This document shows positions 37,774 to 49,505 of a stretch of DNA of 64,000 bases, in pieces. The notes beneath the pieces were generated by a model. It had not been told where the DNA came from, did not search any database, and worked only from the letters and a program-made list of their open reading frames with translations. The DNA is from an uncultured SAR86 cluster bacterium (GTDB taxonomy: Bacteria > Pseudomonadota > Gammaproteobacteria > Magnimaribacterales > AG-339-G14): assembly GCA_902595715.1 (NCBI GenBank), contig CACJRI010000001.1, forward strand, positions 1-64,000. Direction: 5' to 3'. Each line of letters starts with the position of its first letter. Positions within the stretch are counted from its first letter, which is position 1. Made by a program: the position numbers and the translations under genes.

Positions 37774-39124
37774 AAAAATAGGAATTACAGAGGTTGTTCT
37801 CAGAGATGGCAACCAATCTCTTCTGTCAACTCGTTTGAAACTAGATGACATACTTCCTATTGCATCACAATTAGATGATGTAGGTTATACCTCAATTGAA
37901 AGTTGGGGTGGTGCTATTTTTGATTCCTGCGTGCGTTATTTAGATGAAGATCCGTGGGAAAGATTGAAAGAATTGAAAAAAGCTATGCCAAAAACAAATC
38001 AACAAATGCTATTAAGAGGGCAAAATTTAGTTGGTTACAAAAATTATAGCGATGAAATAGTCTCTAAATTTATTGAAAAATCTGCAATTAATGGAATAGA
38101 TATCTTTAGAATTTTTGATGCTCTAAATGACCTTAGAAACATCAAACATAGTGTCGAAGAAGTCAAAAAGTATGATAAACATGCCCAAGGTACTATTGCC
38201 TACACAATAAGTCCTGTTCACACTTTAGACACGTGGATTGACTTGGCTAAACAAATTGAGGATTTAAATTGTGATTCTCTTTGCATTAAAGACATGTCTG
38301 GCATCTTAAGCCCAGAATTTGCTTATGAGTTAATCATCAAATTAAAAAAAGAATTATCGATTCCAATTCATTTACACACTCATGCTACAACTGGCATGTC
38401 AAATTTAACAAACATGAAAGCGATTGAAGCTGGTGTAGATAATATTGATACATCAATATCATCAATGAGTATGGGTTATGGTCATTCCGCAACAGAAACT
38501 ATGATTTATTTACTAAAAGAAAGAAATGTTGATGTAGATATTAATTTAAAAGATCTCTTAAAAATTTCAGATTATTTCAAGGTAGTAAGAGATAAGTACA
38601 AAGAGTTTGAAGGTAGTATGAAGGGAGTTGATTTGCAAATGTTGGTAAATCAAGTGCCGGGCGGGATGCTATCAAATTTAGAAACTCAATTAAAAAATTT
38701 AGGAAAAGAAGACTTGTTAGAAGAAGTTGTATCAGAAATATATGAAGTCAGAAAAGATGTTGGTTTTGTACCTCTCGTGACGCCAGCTTCACAAATTATT
38801 GGAGCCCAAGCACTTTCAAATATTTTAAATAAAAGATACGAGACACTTTCAATAGAAATTATAGATCTTATTCTTGGCTATTACGGCAAACTGCCAGGCG
38901 ATATAAACAAGCATTTATTTGAAAAGGCCTTGGAGCAAAAAACTAATATCACAGATCGTCCTGCAGATTTTCTTACAGAAAAATTTGAAGACTATAAAGA
39001 AAATTTAAAGCAATATTGTAGAAAATTAAAAATAGATGATCTCAGTAGCATTGAAGAAAACATCTTAACCTTTATTCTCATTCCTTATGGAAGTGAAAGA
39101 ATTTTTAAAATGATGTCTTCTTAG
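37766..39124 (+). CDS. OadA/PycB-type carboxyltransferase without biotin domain
   Basis: A 452-aa protein matching the carboxyltransferase half of oxaloacetate decarboxylase alpha / pyruvate carboxylase subunit B: TEVVLRDGNQSLLSTRL (metal Asp), LRGQNLVGYKNY, FRIFDALNDLRN, CIKDMSG (active Lys) and HLHTHATTG (metal His pair). A conserved carboxyltransferase-associated region (VPGGMLSNLETQL, GKLPGDIN) follows. It ends before any biotinyl-Lys MKM domain, unlike typical approximately 590-aa OadA. It would need a separate biotin carrier protein, as in transcarboxylase 5S. No oadB/oadG or biotin carboxylase is nearby. GTG start. Confidence 0.87.
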   Translation: MNKKIGITEVVLRDGNQSLLSTRLKLDDILPIASQLDDVGYTSIESWGGAIFDSCVRYLDEDPWERLKELKKAMPKTNQQMLLRGQNLVGYKNYSDEIVSKFIEKSAINGIDIFRIFDALNDLRNIKHSVEEVKKYDKHAQGTIAYTISPVHTLDTWIDLAKQIEDLNCDSLCIKDMSGILSPEFAYELIIKLKKELSIPIHLHTHATTGMSNLTNMKAIEAGVDNIDTSISSMSMGYGHSATETMIYLLKERNVDVDINLKDLLKISDYFKVVRDKYKEFEGSMKGVDLQMLVNQVPGGMLSNLETQLKNLGKEDLLEEVVSEIYEVRKDVGFVPLVTPASQIIGAQALSNILNKRYETLSIEIIDLILGYYGKLPGDINKHLFEKALEQKTNITDRPADFLTEKFEDYKENLKQYCRKLKIDDLSSIEENILTFILIPYGSERIFKMMSS

Positions 39125-39752
39125 ATATTGAAAATACAAAACCATCATCATCGTAATTACTTGAAGATCTTGCATTAAAGAAATAATAAAAAAAAGCCAA
39201 AGTAAAATCTTCTTGAAAAGAATCAATTCCAACAGAATAATTTGTTCCGTTAGAAGATTGATCATTTTGATAAGGATCGAAATCTCCATAAGATAGAATC
39301 AAAGCATTATTTAAAAAGTTATATCTATAAGAGAGTTCATAATAATCTGGAAAATTATTTAATCCTTTGAAGTAAGATATTTCAAAATCATAAAATGAAA
39401 AATTAAATTCTAATTCATCATAGTTATCGTTTTTTGAATTAGGATAATTTGTCGCAATATAACTCAATGAAAAATTAAAATTATCATCAATAATTTTTTG
39501 ATAACCAAGAAAAAAACCTGCTTCTCTATTAGGATAAGATGAATTTTCAGAACAACAACTCTCAATCCATAGTCCTGTGATCAAACCATTTAAAAGTAAA
39601 ATATTTAAATCCGCTCCTAAGGTTGGGTTACCATTATTTTGTGTGAGTCCTCTCCATATTGAGTCGCTATTTAATGAAAATTCAATTTCTCTCTCGGCGT
39701 AAATCGAAAGGGAGAAAAAAAATGTAAGAAAAACTTTTATTAAAAGATTCAT
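39105..39752 (-). CDS. TorF family putative porin, copy 3
   Basis: A 215-aa secreted protein with a signal peptide (LLIKVFLTFFFSLSIYA) followed by FSLNSDSIWRGLTQNNGNP, matching the TorF-family start S-D-Y-x-W-R-G-x-T-Q. The rest alternates hydrophobic strands ending in DDGFVFSISKKTSF with C-terminal Phe, as for an outer-membrane barrel. It is the most diverged of three tandem paralogues. Its ATG sits immediately after the U-tract of a terminator with no Shine-Dalgarno, so expression is probably low or conditional. Its 3' end overlaps the carboxyltransferase by 20 nt. Confidence 0.8.
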   Translation of the reverse strand: MNLLIKVFLTFFFSLSIYAEREIEFSLNSDSIWRGLTQNNGNPTLGADLNILLLNGLITGLWIESCCSENSSYPNREAGFFLGYQKIIDDNFNFSLSYIATNYPNSKNDNYDELEFNFSFYDFEISYFKGLNNFPDYYELSYRYNFLNNALILSYGDFDPYQNDQSSNGTNYSVGIDSFQEDFTLAFFYYFFNARSSSNYDDDGFVFSISKKTSF

Positions 39753-39780
39753 AAAAAAAAGCCTCTCTATAAAGAGAGGC
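39753..39780 (-). terminator. Rho-independent terminator after TorF copy 2
   Basis: A perfect 8-bp stem, GCCTCTCT (39761-39768) with AGAGAGGC (39773-39780) and a 4-nt loop, followed on the minus strand by eight Us (39760-39753). It lies 25 nt past the stop of the gene at 39806-40429 and directly abuts the ATG of the next gene. Confidence 0.88.
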
Positions 39781-39805
39781 TTTAATTTTAACTTATTTCA
39801 AGTTC

Positions 39806-40429
39806 TTAGAAAGACCTGCTTAATGAAACATAAGCACCATCATCATCAGTCATTGAACCAGCTGAGTCAGCTTCGAAGTCAAAGTAATAAAAACCAAGAC
39901 TAAAGTCACCAACATTCCAGTCGTAACCGATTAATGTGTTGTCTCCAGTGTCTTCATATTCACCATACGAGATACCAAAAGACCCAGGTCCAGCATCAAC
40001 AGAGTACCCGATTTCACTGTAAGAAGGACCATTATTTTGACCATCAGAGTAAAGAATACTAAGGCCATAAATATTAAATCCAACATAAGCTTCTTCGAAG
40101 TCAGCTGCATCGTTTCCTGGATAGATTACAGAAATATAACCTACATCGTAAGTCATGTTTTCTGCCATTTCGCCAGAAAAGCCAAGATAGATATCTAATT
40201 CCATAGATGCAGTACCTGCACTAGCATTAGATGCCCAAGTTCCTAAATAGAAACCCATATCTGTAGAAAGGTCAAAACCTCCGCTTACAGCGATGTCTCC
40301 ATTTGTCTGAGTCATTCCACGCCAGATGTAGTCACTACTTAAGCCTACATTGCTTGAAATTTCTACAGCAGATGCATAAGAACTTATAACTAAAAACATG
40401 CTTGTTAAAGCAATTTTTATACTTTTCAT
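39806..40429 (-). CDS. TorF family putative porin, copy 2
   Basis: A 207-aa protein with a signal peptide (SIKIALTSMFLVISSYASA) and mature N-terminus NVGLSSDYIWRGMTQTNGD. It has the repeated SVDAGPGSFGISYGEY and YDWNVGDFSLGFYYFDF strands seen in copy 1, and a terminal SLSRSF. The family is annotated as putative outer-membrane porins with unproven function; the substrate is unknown. It has its own terminator, and the base composition is less AT-rich than neighbours, as expected for a well-expressed gene (inference). The 241-nt gap upstream contains inverted repeats and probably its promoter. Confidence 0.87.
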   Translation of the reverse strand: MKSIKIALTSMFLVISSYASAVEISSNVGLSSDYIWRGMTQTNGDIAVSGGFDLSTDMGFYLGTWASNASAGTASMELDIYLGFSGEMAENMTYDVGYISVIYPGNDAADFEEAYVGFNIYGLSILYSDGQNNGPSYSEIGYSVDAGPGSFGISYGEYEDTGDNTLIGYDWNVGDFSLGFYYFDFEADSAGSMTDDDGAYVSLSRSF

Positions 40430-40546
40430 ATCATCTCCATTATAAATTTATAAAAGATAAGCGCATTAAACAATAAAAGAACCTTTCTTTAAAGATATTT
40501 TTACAAAATCTCCTTAAATGTGTACATAAATTAGCTTAAAAGACAA

Positions 40547-40586
40547 ACAAACCCCTAATGTTTTATAAAAACAAAAAGGGGTTTGT
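40547..40586. repeat. Inverted repeat in the gap between TorF copies 1 and 2
   Basis: ACAAACCCCT (40547-40556) and AGGGGTTTGT (40577-40586) form a perfect 10-bp inverted repeat with a 20-nt spacer. Neither strand has a strong T-run after it, so it may be an operator, a weak terminator or an mRNA structure. Confidence 0.5.
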
Positions 40587-40639
40587 AAACTATAAAGGTT
40601 TTAAGAAAGGGGAATAAAAACAATATAGTTTTTTTGGTA

Positions 40640-40662
40640 CCTCCCAGTAAGCAACTGGGAGG
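40640..40662 (-). other. Stable hairpin just after the stop of TorF copy 1
   Basis: CCTCCCAGT (40640-40648) and ACTGGGAGG (40654-40662) form a perfect 9-bp stem with a 5-nt loop, 8 nt beyond the stop codon on the minus strand. It is followed on that strand by an A-run, not a U-run, so it is more likely a 3'-end stabilising or processing hairpin than a classic terminator. Confidence 0.55.
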
Positions 40663-40670
40663 AATTTAAT

Positions 40671-41291
40671 TTAGTAACTTATAGAAAAGAATCCGCCGTC
40701 TTGATCACCACTTGGACCACTGTCTGAATTGAAATCAGAATAGTAGAATCCTAAAGTAAAATCACCCACAGGGTATTCATAACCCACTAGATAATTTGTT
40801 CCGACATTCTCGTAATCTCCATAAGAGATGGAGAAAGATCCAGGTCCGGCATCAACTGAGTATCCAACTTCACCATAGTTGGTAGCAGTATCTATACCAT
40901 TGGCATACATTACATACACACCATAAAAATCAATTGTTAGGTACAATTCTTCAAAATCTAGATCTGATGTATTGTCTGGGTATGTATAGGCAATAAATCC
41001 AATATCATAACCTGAGTCTTCGTTAAAAGAGCCTGAATAACCCAAATAACCATCTAATTCTAGAGAACTAGTACCACCACTAACATTAGCTGCCCATACG
41101 CCAAGGTAAAAGCCGCTGTCATCCTCTAAGTCGAAACCACCACTGATTGATGGATCGCCGTCATTTTGAGTCATCCCTCTCCAAACATAGTCTGTTGTTA
41201 AGGCTACATTCCCTGATAGAGAAACTTCAGCAAAGCTCAAACTACTTAAAGAAATAAATGAAACAAAAAAGATTTTTTTCAAAATATTCAT
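40671..41291 (-). CDS. TorF family putative porin, copy 1
   Basis: A 206-aa protein with a signal peptide (NILKKIFFVSFISLSSLSFA) and NVALTTDYVWRGMTQNDGD at the mature N-terminus. SVDAGPGSFSISYGDYENVG and EYPVGDFTLGFYYSDF are nearly identical in pattern to copy 2, showing recent duplication. It ends QDGGFFSISY. It is predicted to sit in the outer membrane. It is the first gene of the TorF run; the 226 nt upstream to the divergent reductase gene are AT-rich and hold no gene that I can support. Confidence 0.87.
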   Translation of the reverse strand: MNILKKIFFVSFISLSSLSFAEVSLSGNVALTTDYVWRGMTQNDGDPSISGGFDLEDDSGFYLGVWAANVSGGTSSLELDGYLGYSGSFNEDSGYDIGFIAYTYPDNTSDLDFEELYLTIDFYGVYVMYANGIDTATNYGEVGYSVDAGPGSFSISYGDYENVGTNYLVGYEYPVGDFTLGFYYSDFNSDSGPSGDQDGGFFSISY

Positions 41292-41517
41292 TAATACTCC
41301 TTGATTTATAAAATTAAAAAAATAAATTATACAAGCGCTGTTTATAGTTAATTTTTAGCCTTCAATTAACAAAAATTAAAGTTTTTGCATCATAAAGATG
41401 CTTATTTGAAAATTATCATCGATTTGTTGGTATTTCTTAGTGCATAAAAAAATACTTATTTATCTAACAATACTTTTTTAACTGAATGCTCTATGTTTTA
41501 ATACTTTCTTTTAAAAA

Positions 41518-42504
41518 ATGAAATATAAAGCCCTAGTTACAAGCGAAGATAATAAATCTTTCATTAATTCAATACAAAACCTTGATCTCTCTTCATTGCC
41601 AGATCATGACACTTTGATAAAAGTTAAATTTTCATCTTTAAACTATAAAGATGCTTTATCTGCTTCTGGAAATAAAGGAGTAACGAGAAACTATCCACAT
41701 ACTCCTGGTATTGATGCAGCGGGTATTATAGAAAAAACTAATGGTACAAAATTCTCTGAAGGTGATGAGGTAATAGTCACTGGATACGATATGGGTATGA
41801 ATACTTGGGGTGGCTTTGGCGAATACATTAAAGTTCCTGAAGATTGGATAGTAAAAAAACCAGATAATTTATCTCTATCTGAGTCAATGGCTTTTGGTAC
41901 CGCTGGATTGACAGCAGGATTATGCTTGAGAAAGCTATTAAAGCATGGATTAAAACCCGAAGATGGTGATGTATTTGTTTCTGGAGTAACAGGCGGGGTA
42001 GGAATCATAAGTTTAATGCTTCTATCAAAATTAGGTTTTGAAGTATCAGCCATTACTGGAAAAACAGATCAAGAAGATTTATTAAAAAGTTTAGGTGCTA
42101 AACAAATAATTGATAGAAATAATTTAGATGTCGATCTTATAGCGCCATTACAAAAACCAATTTACGCAGGCGGTATAGATGCAGTTGGAGGCAATATCTT
42201 GTCAAATTTAATTTGTTCAACATCCCAAAGAGCGGCTATTGCTTGCTGTGGCATGGTTGGCGGTCTTAATCTGAATACAAGTATATTTCCATTTATTCTT
42301 AGAGGTTTAACCCTTTTCGGTATAGACTCTGCAGAATCTCTTATAGAGGTTAAAGAAGAGGTCTGGGAAAACTTCGCTTCTTCATGGAAATTATCAAACA
42401 TTGACGAAAATATTAAAGATATTCATCTTGATGATTTGCCAAGTGAAATTGAAAAAATATTAAAGGGTGAACAAATCGGTAGAATAAGGATCGTATATGA
42501 CTGA
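41518..42504 (+). CDS. acuI: YhdH/AcuI family NADPH-dependent acrylyl-CoA reductase
   Basis: A 328-aa zinc-independent medium-chain dehydrogenase/reductase. Family blocks: VKFSSLNYKDALSASGNKGV, TPGIDAAGIIE, VTGYDMGMNTWGGFGEYI, FGTAGLTAGLCL and the nucleotide loop VSGVTGGVGIISLMLLSKLG. Relatives AcuI/YhdH reduce acryloyl-CoA to propionyl-CoA, detoxifying acrylate arising for example from dimethylsulfoniopropionate (DMSP) breakdown. No DMSP lyase or demethylase lies in the window, so the physiological source is inferred. The stop overlaps the start of a 41-aa gene. Confidence 0.87.
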   Translation: MKYKALVTSEDNKSFINSIQNLDLSSLPDHDTLIKVKFSSLNYKDALSASGNKGVTRNYPHTPGIDAAGIIEKTNGTKFSEGDEVIVTGYDMGMNTWGGFGEYIKVPEDWIVKKPDNLSLSESMAFGTAGLTAGLCLRKLLKHGLKPEDGDVFVSGVTGGVGIISLMLLSKLGFEVSAITGKTDQEDLLKSLGAKQIIDRNNLDVDLIAPLQKPIYAGGIDAVGGNILSNLICSTSQRAAIACCGMVGGLNLNTSIFPFILRGLTLFGIDSAESLIEVKEEVWENFASSWKLSNIDENIKDIHLDDLPSEIEKILKGEQIGRIRIVYD

Positions 42505-42622
42505 GAAAAATAACTTTAACGAAAAAATTGCCAATGAAGATAGTCGATTAGACTCATTCATGTCCGTTTTAATAATCTTGGCTGTAACTGGAATAATAGT
42601 TTTTTGGGTAGCTACACAATAA
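42497..42622 (+). CDS. Small single-pass membrane protein (41 aa)
   Basis: A short frame beginning ATG at 42497, overlapping the acuI stop by 8 nt, and ending TAA at 42622, where TAATG gives the next gene's start. The N-terminal half is polar (TEKNNFNEKIANEDSRLDS) and the C-terminal half is one helix (FMSVLIILAVTGIIVFWVA). The double coupling to its neighbours makes a real gene likely. The function is unknown; a modulator or anchor for a neighbouring enzyme is only a guess. Confidence 0.6.
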   Translation: MTEKNNFNEKIANEDSRLDSFMSVLIILAVTGIIVFWVATQ

Positions 42623-43596
42623 TGTCAGTAGCTAAATTATTTAAAGATACTAGACTGCCTGTCCTTGCAGCTCCTCTTTTCATCATTTCTTACCCAGAGC
42701 TAGTAATTGCACAATGTAAAGCTGGAGTAATTGGTTCCTTTCCAGCTCTTAATGCAAGACCAGCTGAGGAATTAGAAAAATGGATAATACAAATTTCATC
42801 GGAACTTGAACAATATAAAAAGGACAACCCAAATGAGGTAGTTTCTCCATTTGCTGTAAATCAAATTTGCCATAGTTCAAATGATAGGCTTGAGCACGAT
42901 GTTGATGTCTGTGTCAAACACAAAGTCCCTATGGTCATAACTAGCTTAAGAGCACCTAAATTTGTTGTTGATTCAATACACAGTTATGGTGGTGTAGTAA
43001 TGCATGATGTTATAAATGTAAGACATGCCAAAAAAGCTGTTGACGAAGGAGCAGATGGTCTGATTCTAGTGTGCGCAGGAGCAGGAGGTCATGCTGGAAC
43101 ATTAAGTCCTTTTGCTTTAGTCAGAGAAGTTAGAGAATTTTTTGATGGCCCTATAGCTTTATCTGGAAGTATATCTGAGGGTTCGTCAGTTTTATCGGCT
43201 CAAGCTTTAGGAGCAGACTATGCTTACATTGGAACTAGATTCATAGCTACTAAAGAGGCAAACGCTTCTCCTGGATATAAACAAATGATTGTTGATAGTG
43301 CAGCTAATGACATCATGTATAGCCCTACTTTTACTGGAGTTCATGGTAATTATTTAAAACCTAGCGTGGTAAATGCTGGATTGGATCCTGATAATCTCCC
43401 GCATGCTGATAAAAACGATATGAATTTCGGTAGTTCTGGACTTTCCGGAGATAATTCAAAAAAAGCTTGGAAAGATATCTGGGGGTCTGGTCAAGGCATT
43501 GGCTCAATAAAAGAAATTACTTCAGTAAAAGATACTGTTGATAAATTAGTCTCCGAGTACCAATCTTCTAAGGAAAGGCTAGATAAGATTAGCTAG
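42622..43596 (+). CDS. Nitronate monooxygenase (2-nitropropane dioxygenase family)
   Basis: A 324-aa FMN-dependent TIM barrel. The start at ATG 42622 (SVAKLFKDTRLPVLAAPLF) is preferred over an in-frame upstream TTG because it is coupled to the 41-aa gene by TAATG. Blocks: LAAPLFIISYPELV, ADGLILVCAGAGGHAG (FMN phosphate region and catalytic His), IALSGSISEGSSV and GADYAYIGTRFIATKE. The enzyme oxidises alkyl nitronates or acts on related carbanion substrates. It converges with the enoyl-CoA hydratase gene, overlapping by 8 nt. Confidence 0.9.
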   Translation: MSVAKLFKDTRLPVLAAPLFIISYPELVIAQCKAGVIGSFPALNARPAEELEKWIIQISSELEQYKKDNPNEVVSPFAVNQICHSSNDRLEHDVDVCVKHKVPMVITSLRAPKFVVDSIHSYGGVVMHDVINVRHAKKAVDEGADGLILVCAGAGGHAGTLSPFALVREVREFFDGPIALSGSISEGSSVLSAQALGADYAYIGTRFIATKEANASPGYKQMIVDSAANDIMYSPTFTGVHGNYLKPSVVNAGLDPDNLPHADKNDMNFGSSGLSGDNSKKAWKDIWGSGQGIGSIKEITSVKDTVDKLVSEYQSSKERLDKIS

Positions 43597-44317
43597 AGTT
43601 TTCTTTAGAAAATTCTCTGCTCAAAAGAAATTGATCGTAATCCATATGCATGACCGAATGATCATTTTGATAAGTTAAAGCATTAACACTACGTTTTATC
43701 ATCTGAGATGGTAGGGCTGGTTTTAAAGCATATTTTTTAGCAAAGTCATCTGTTTTCTTTTTTAATTCTTTCTCTTTATACAATTCATCGATAAAACCCC
43801 AATCATGAAGGGTATTAGCATTTTCTGTGTTTCCGCTGATAACCATTTTTTTTGTTTTTGATGGTCCTATCAGTCTCAGAAGTAATGGCAGTCCAAACCA
43901 ATTTAAATTCATACCAAGATCAATCTCAGGATATGCAATCATAGTAGATTCTGAAGCCAGTCTGAAATCACATGCTGAGGCAATACAAGCAGCCCCTCCT
44001 AAACAGTAACCCTTTAAAGAAGCTATCGTAATCTGATCAATTTTTAAAATTGATTCGATCGTTTCCTTGCCTAAATTTGTTTTCCACATATCAAGTTTAG
44101 AAAGTTTTTTTTGTCTTTCTTTGATATCTGCTCCAGCAGAAAAATGATTACCTACAGCTTGATAAACAACTACCTTGATTTTTGTATCTTTTTGAATTTG
44201 ATTGTTTAGATGGATCAACTCTTCAAGGGTTTTATTGTTAAGTGCATTTAATGCTTTGTTTCTTATGAAAGACACATAAGCGATCTTATTTCTTTTTGTT
44301 AATTTGAGAAATTTCAT
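43589..44317 (-). CDS. Enoyl-CoA hydratase/isomerase family protein
   Basis: A 242-aa crotonase-fold protein: NKALNALNNKTLEEL, HFSAGADIKER (oxyanion loop), GYCLGGAACIASACDF and AYPEIDLGM. Crotonase has two catalytic Glu residues. The second is kept (PEI), but the first, in GGGCELA-type sequence, is replaced here (GGAACIA), so it may be an isomerase or have altered chemistry. It likely works on acyl-CoA in fatty or amino acid breakdown. It is followed on the minus strand by an 18-nt gap from trxB, so the two may be cotranscribed. Confidence 0.88.
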   Translation of the reverse strand: MKFLKLTKRNKIAYVSFIRNKALNALNNKTLEELIHLNNQIQKDTKIKVVVYQAVGNHFSAGADIKERQKKLSKLDMWKTNLGKETIESILKIDQITIASLKGYCLGGAACIASACDFRLASESTMIAYPEIDLGMNLNWFGLPLLLRLIGPSKTKKMVISGNTENANTLHDWGFIDELYKEKELKKKTDDFAKKYALKPALPSQMIKRSVNALTYQNDHSVMHMDYDQFLLSREFSKENSS

Positions 44318-44335
44318 AAAGTTATCAATAGAAAA

Positions 44336-47652
<3,317 letters not shown>

Positions 47653-47663
<11 letters not shown>

Positions 47664-48204
47664 GCTTCTCATAATTTTTTTATTCTTTTCGTTTAATAGT
47701 TTTGCTTGCACACAACTTAATAATCTTAGTATTTATAGCGACGATACTAAGACTATATCTTTGAATTACATTCAATCTTTTGAAGGAAATAAACCAAATG
47801 TTGAAGGACAAGTTTTCTTTGAAAAACCAAATTTATTTAAAATAATTACTTATAATCCCTTCCAAACTGAGCTGATTGTAAATGATCAAGATGTTTACCG
47901 GACAGATTATGCGCTCAATGAAACAATAAAATACAAGCTTAAAAATATTGAGTCGCAAATTCCTGCTTTATTATTATTAAAGTCTAGACAACAGGTTTGT
48001 AAATTTTTAAAAGATTCTAAAAATTCAGAATTTATATCTGATGTTAAATTAATCAATGACAAGGAAAAATTAAAAACAATTTCTTATTTAGATCAATTTG
48101 GCGTTATCACACAAATAAATTTCCTTGATATTAAATTAAATGATGAAATAGATAAGAAAATTTTTGACTATAATAAAGAGACTGTCCTCATTATTCTCAA
48201 CTGA
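47653..48204 (+). CDS. lolA: Outer-membrane lipoprotein carrier LolA (divergent)
   Basis: A 183-aa periplasmic protein with a signal peptide (NKLLIIFLFFSFNSFA) that ferries lipoproteins from LolCDE to LolB. Similarity is visible in FEGNKPNVEGQVFFEKPNLF and ITYNPFQTELIVNDQDVYRTD, the LolA half-barrel strands, but it is divergent. The main support is synteny: ftsK-lolA-(rarA)-serS is a common gammaproteobacterial order; rarA is missing here. It starts inside ftsK and ends 1 nt before the serS start. Confidence 0.85.
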
Positions 48205-48205
48205 A

Positions 48206-49474
48206 ATGCTCGATATTAACTTCTTAAGAAATAACTTAAAAGAAATACAAAGTAATCTTCATAAAAGAGGATTTGATTTTGATGTCGAAGCTTTTAAAAA
48301 ATTAGATTCAGAGAGAAGAAATTTACAAGTAGAAACAGAATCACTTCAAGAAAAATCTAATATTCTTGCTAAGGAAGTTGCTCAAGAGAAAAATCAAACA
48401 ACTAAGAATCAAAAACTCAAAGATGCAAAAAAAATATCAACCGATTTGAAAGAAATTAAGACTAAACTTGATATCGCTTTAATAGATTTAAATAACTTTT
48501 TATTAGGAATACCTAATATTCTCTCCGAAGATGTTCCTGAAGGAAAATCCGAAGATGACAATAAAGTAATTTACAAGAAAGGAACCATTCCGGAATTTTC
48601 CTTCAAAATCAGAGATCATCAGGAAATTGGGGAGCTATCTAACGGAATAAATTTTGAAGAATCAGTAATAATTGCAAAATCTAGATTTGTAGTTTTAAGA
48701 AAAGAAATTGCTAAATTACACAGAGCTTTATCTCAATACATGCTGGATACTCATGTAGAAAATGGATATGAAGAAATATATGTTCCATATCTAGTGAACA
48801 AAAATTCTTTAGAAGGAACAGGACAATTACCAAAATTTGAAGAAGATTTATTTAAAATTTCTAATGAGGAAATGTATTTAATACCAACTGCTGAAGTTCC
48901 TCTCTCAAATATATATAGAAACAAAATTTTAAATTCAGATGAACTCCCAATTAATTATGTTGCTCATACTCCTTGTTTTAGAAGTGAAGCGGGAAGTTAT
49001 GGGAAAGATACAAAAGGAATAATCCGTCAGCATCAATTTGATAAAGTTGAATTGGTTAAATTTGTCCACCCCGAAGATTCTGAAGCTGAGCTTGATAAAT
49101 TAACTAAAGATGCCGAAAGTATCCTAAATAATTTAAATTTACCTTATCGAAAAGTTATTTTGTGCAGTGGTGATACAGGTTTTGCTTCATCAAAAACTTT
49201 TGACTTAGAAGTCTGGTTTCCAAGTCAAAAAACATATAGAGAGATATCGTCTTGCTCAAATTTTAGAGACTTTCAAAGTAGAAGGATGAAAATTAGAATC
49301 AAACAATCTAAAGACAATATTCTTTGTCATACCATCAATGGCTCGGGGCTTGCTATCGGAAGAACATTGGCTGCTATTTTGGAGAATAATCAAACAGAAC
49401 AGGGCTCAGTTATTATTCCTGAGGTATTAGTTGATTATATGGGTGGAATAAAAGAATTGAATCTATCTAGATAA
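48206..49474 (+). CDS. serS: Seryl-tRNA synthetase
   Basis: A 422-aa class II synthetase. The start is ATG at 48206 (LDINFLRNNLKEIQSNLHKR), 1 nt after the lolA stop; an upstream in-frame start inside lolA is rejected. The N-terminal coiled-coil tRNA-binding arm (about 30-105) is followed by motif 2 FRSEAGSYGKDTKGIIRQHQF and motif 3 INGSGLAIGRTLAAILEN. It charges the two tRNA-Ser species encoded in this window. No terminator is visible before sohB. Confidence 0.97.
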   Translation: MLDINFLRNNLKEIQSNLHKRGFDFDVEAFKKLDSERRNLQVETESLQEKSNILAKEVAQEKNQTTKNQKLKDAKKISTDLKEIKTKLDIALIDLNNFLLGIPNILSEDVPEGKSEDDNKVIYKKGTIPEFSFKIRDHQEIGELSNGINFEESVIIAKSRFVVLRKEIAKLHRALSQYMLDTHVENGYEEIYVPYLVNKNSLEGTGQLPKFEEDLFKISNEEMYLIPTAEVPLSNIYRNKILNSDELPINYVAHTPCFRSEAGSYGKDTKGIIRQHQFDKVELVKFVHPEDSEAELDKLTKDAESILNNLNLPYRKVILCSGDTGFASSKTFDLEVWFPSQKTYREISSCSNFRDFQSRRMKIRIKQSKDNILCHTINGSGLAIGRTLAAILENNQTEQGSVIIPEVLVDYMGGIKELNLSR

Positions 49475-49505
49475 TTATATTTTTCCTGATAAACTCGTTC
49501 GCCTT

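Noticed and set aside
40640-40662. Rho-independent terminator for TorF copy 1
   Set aside because: The hairpin is good but is followed on the minus strand by an A-run, not a U-run.
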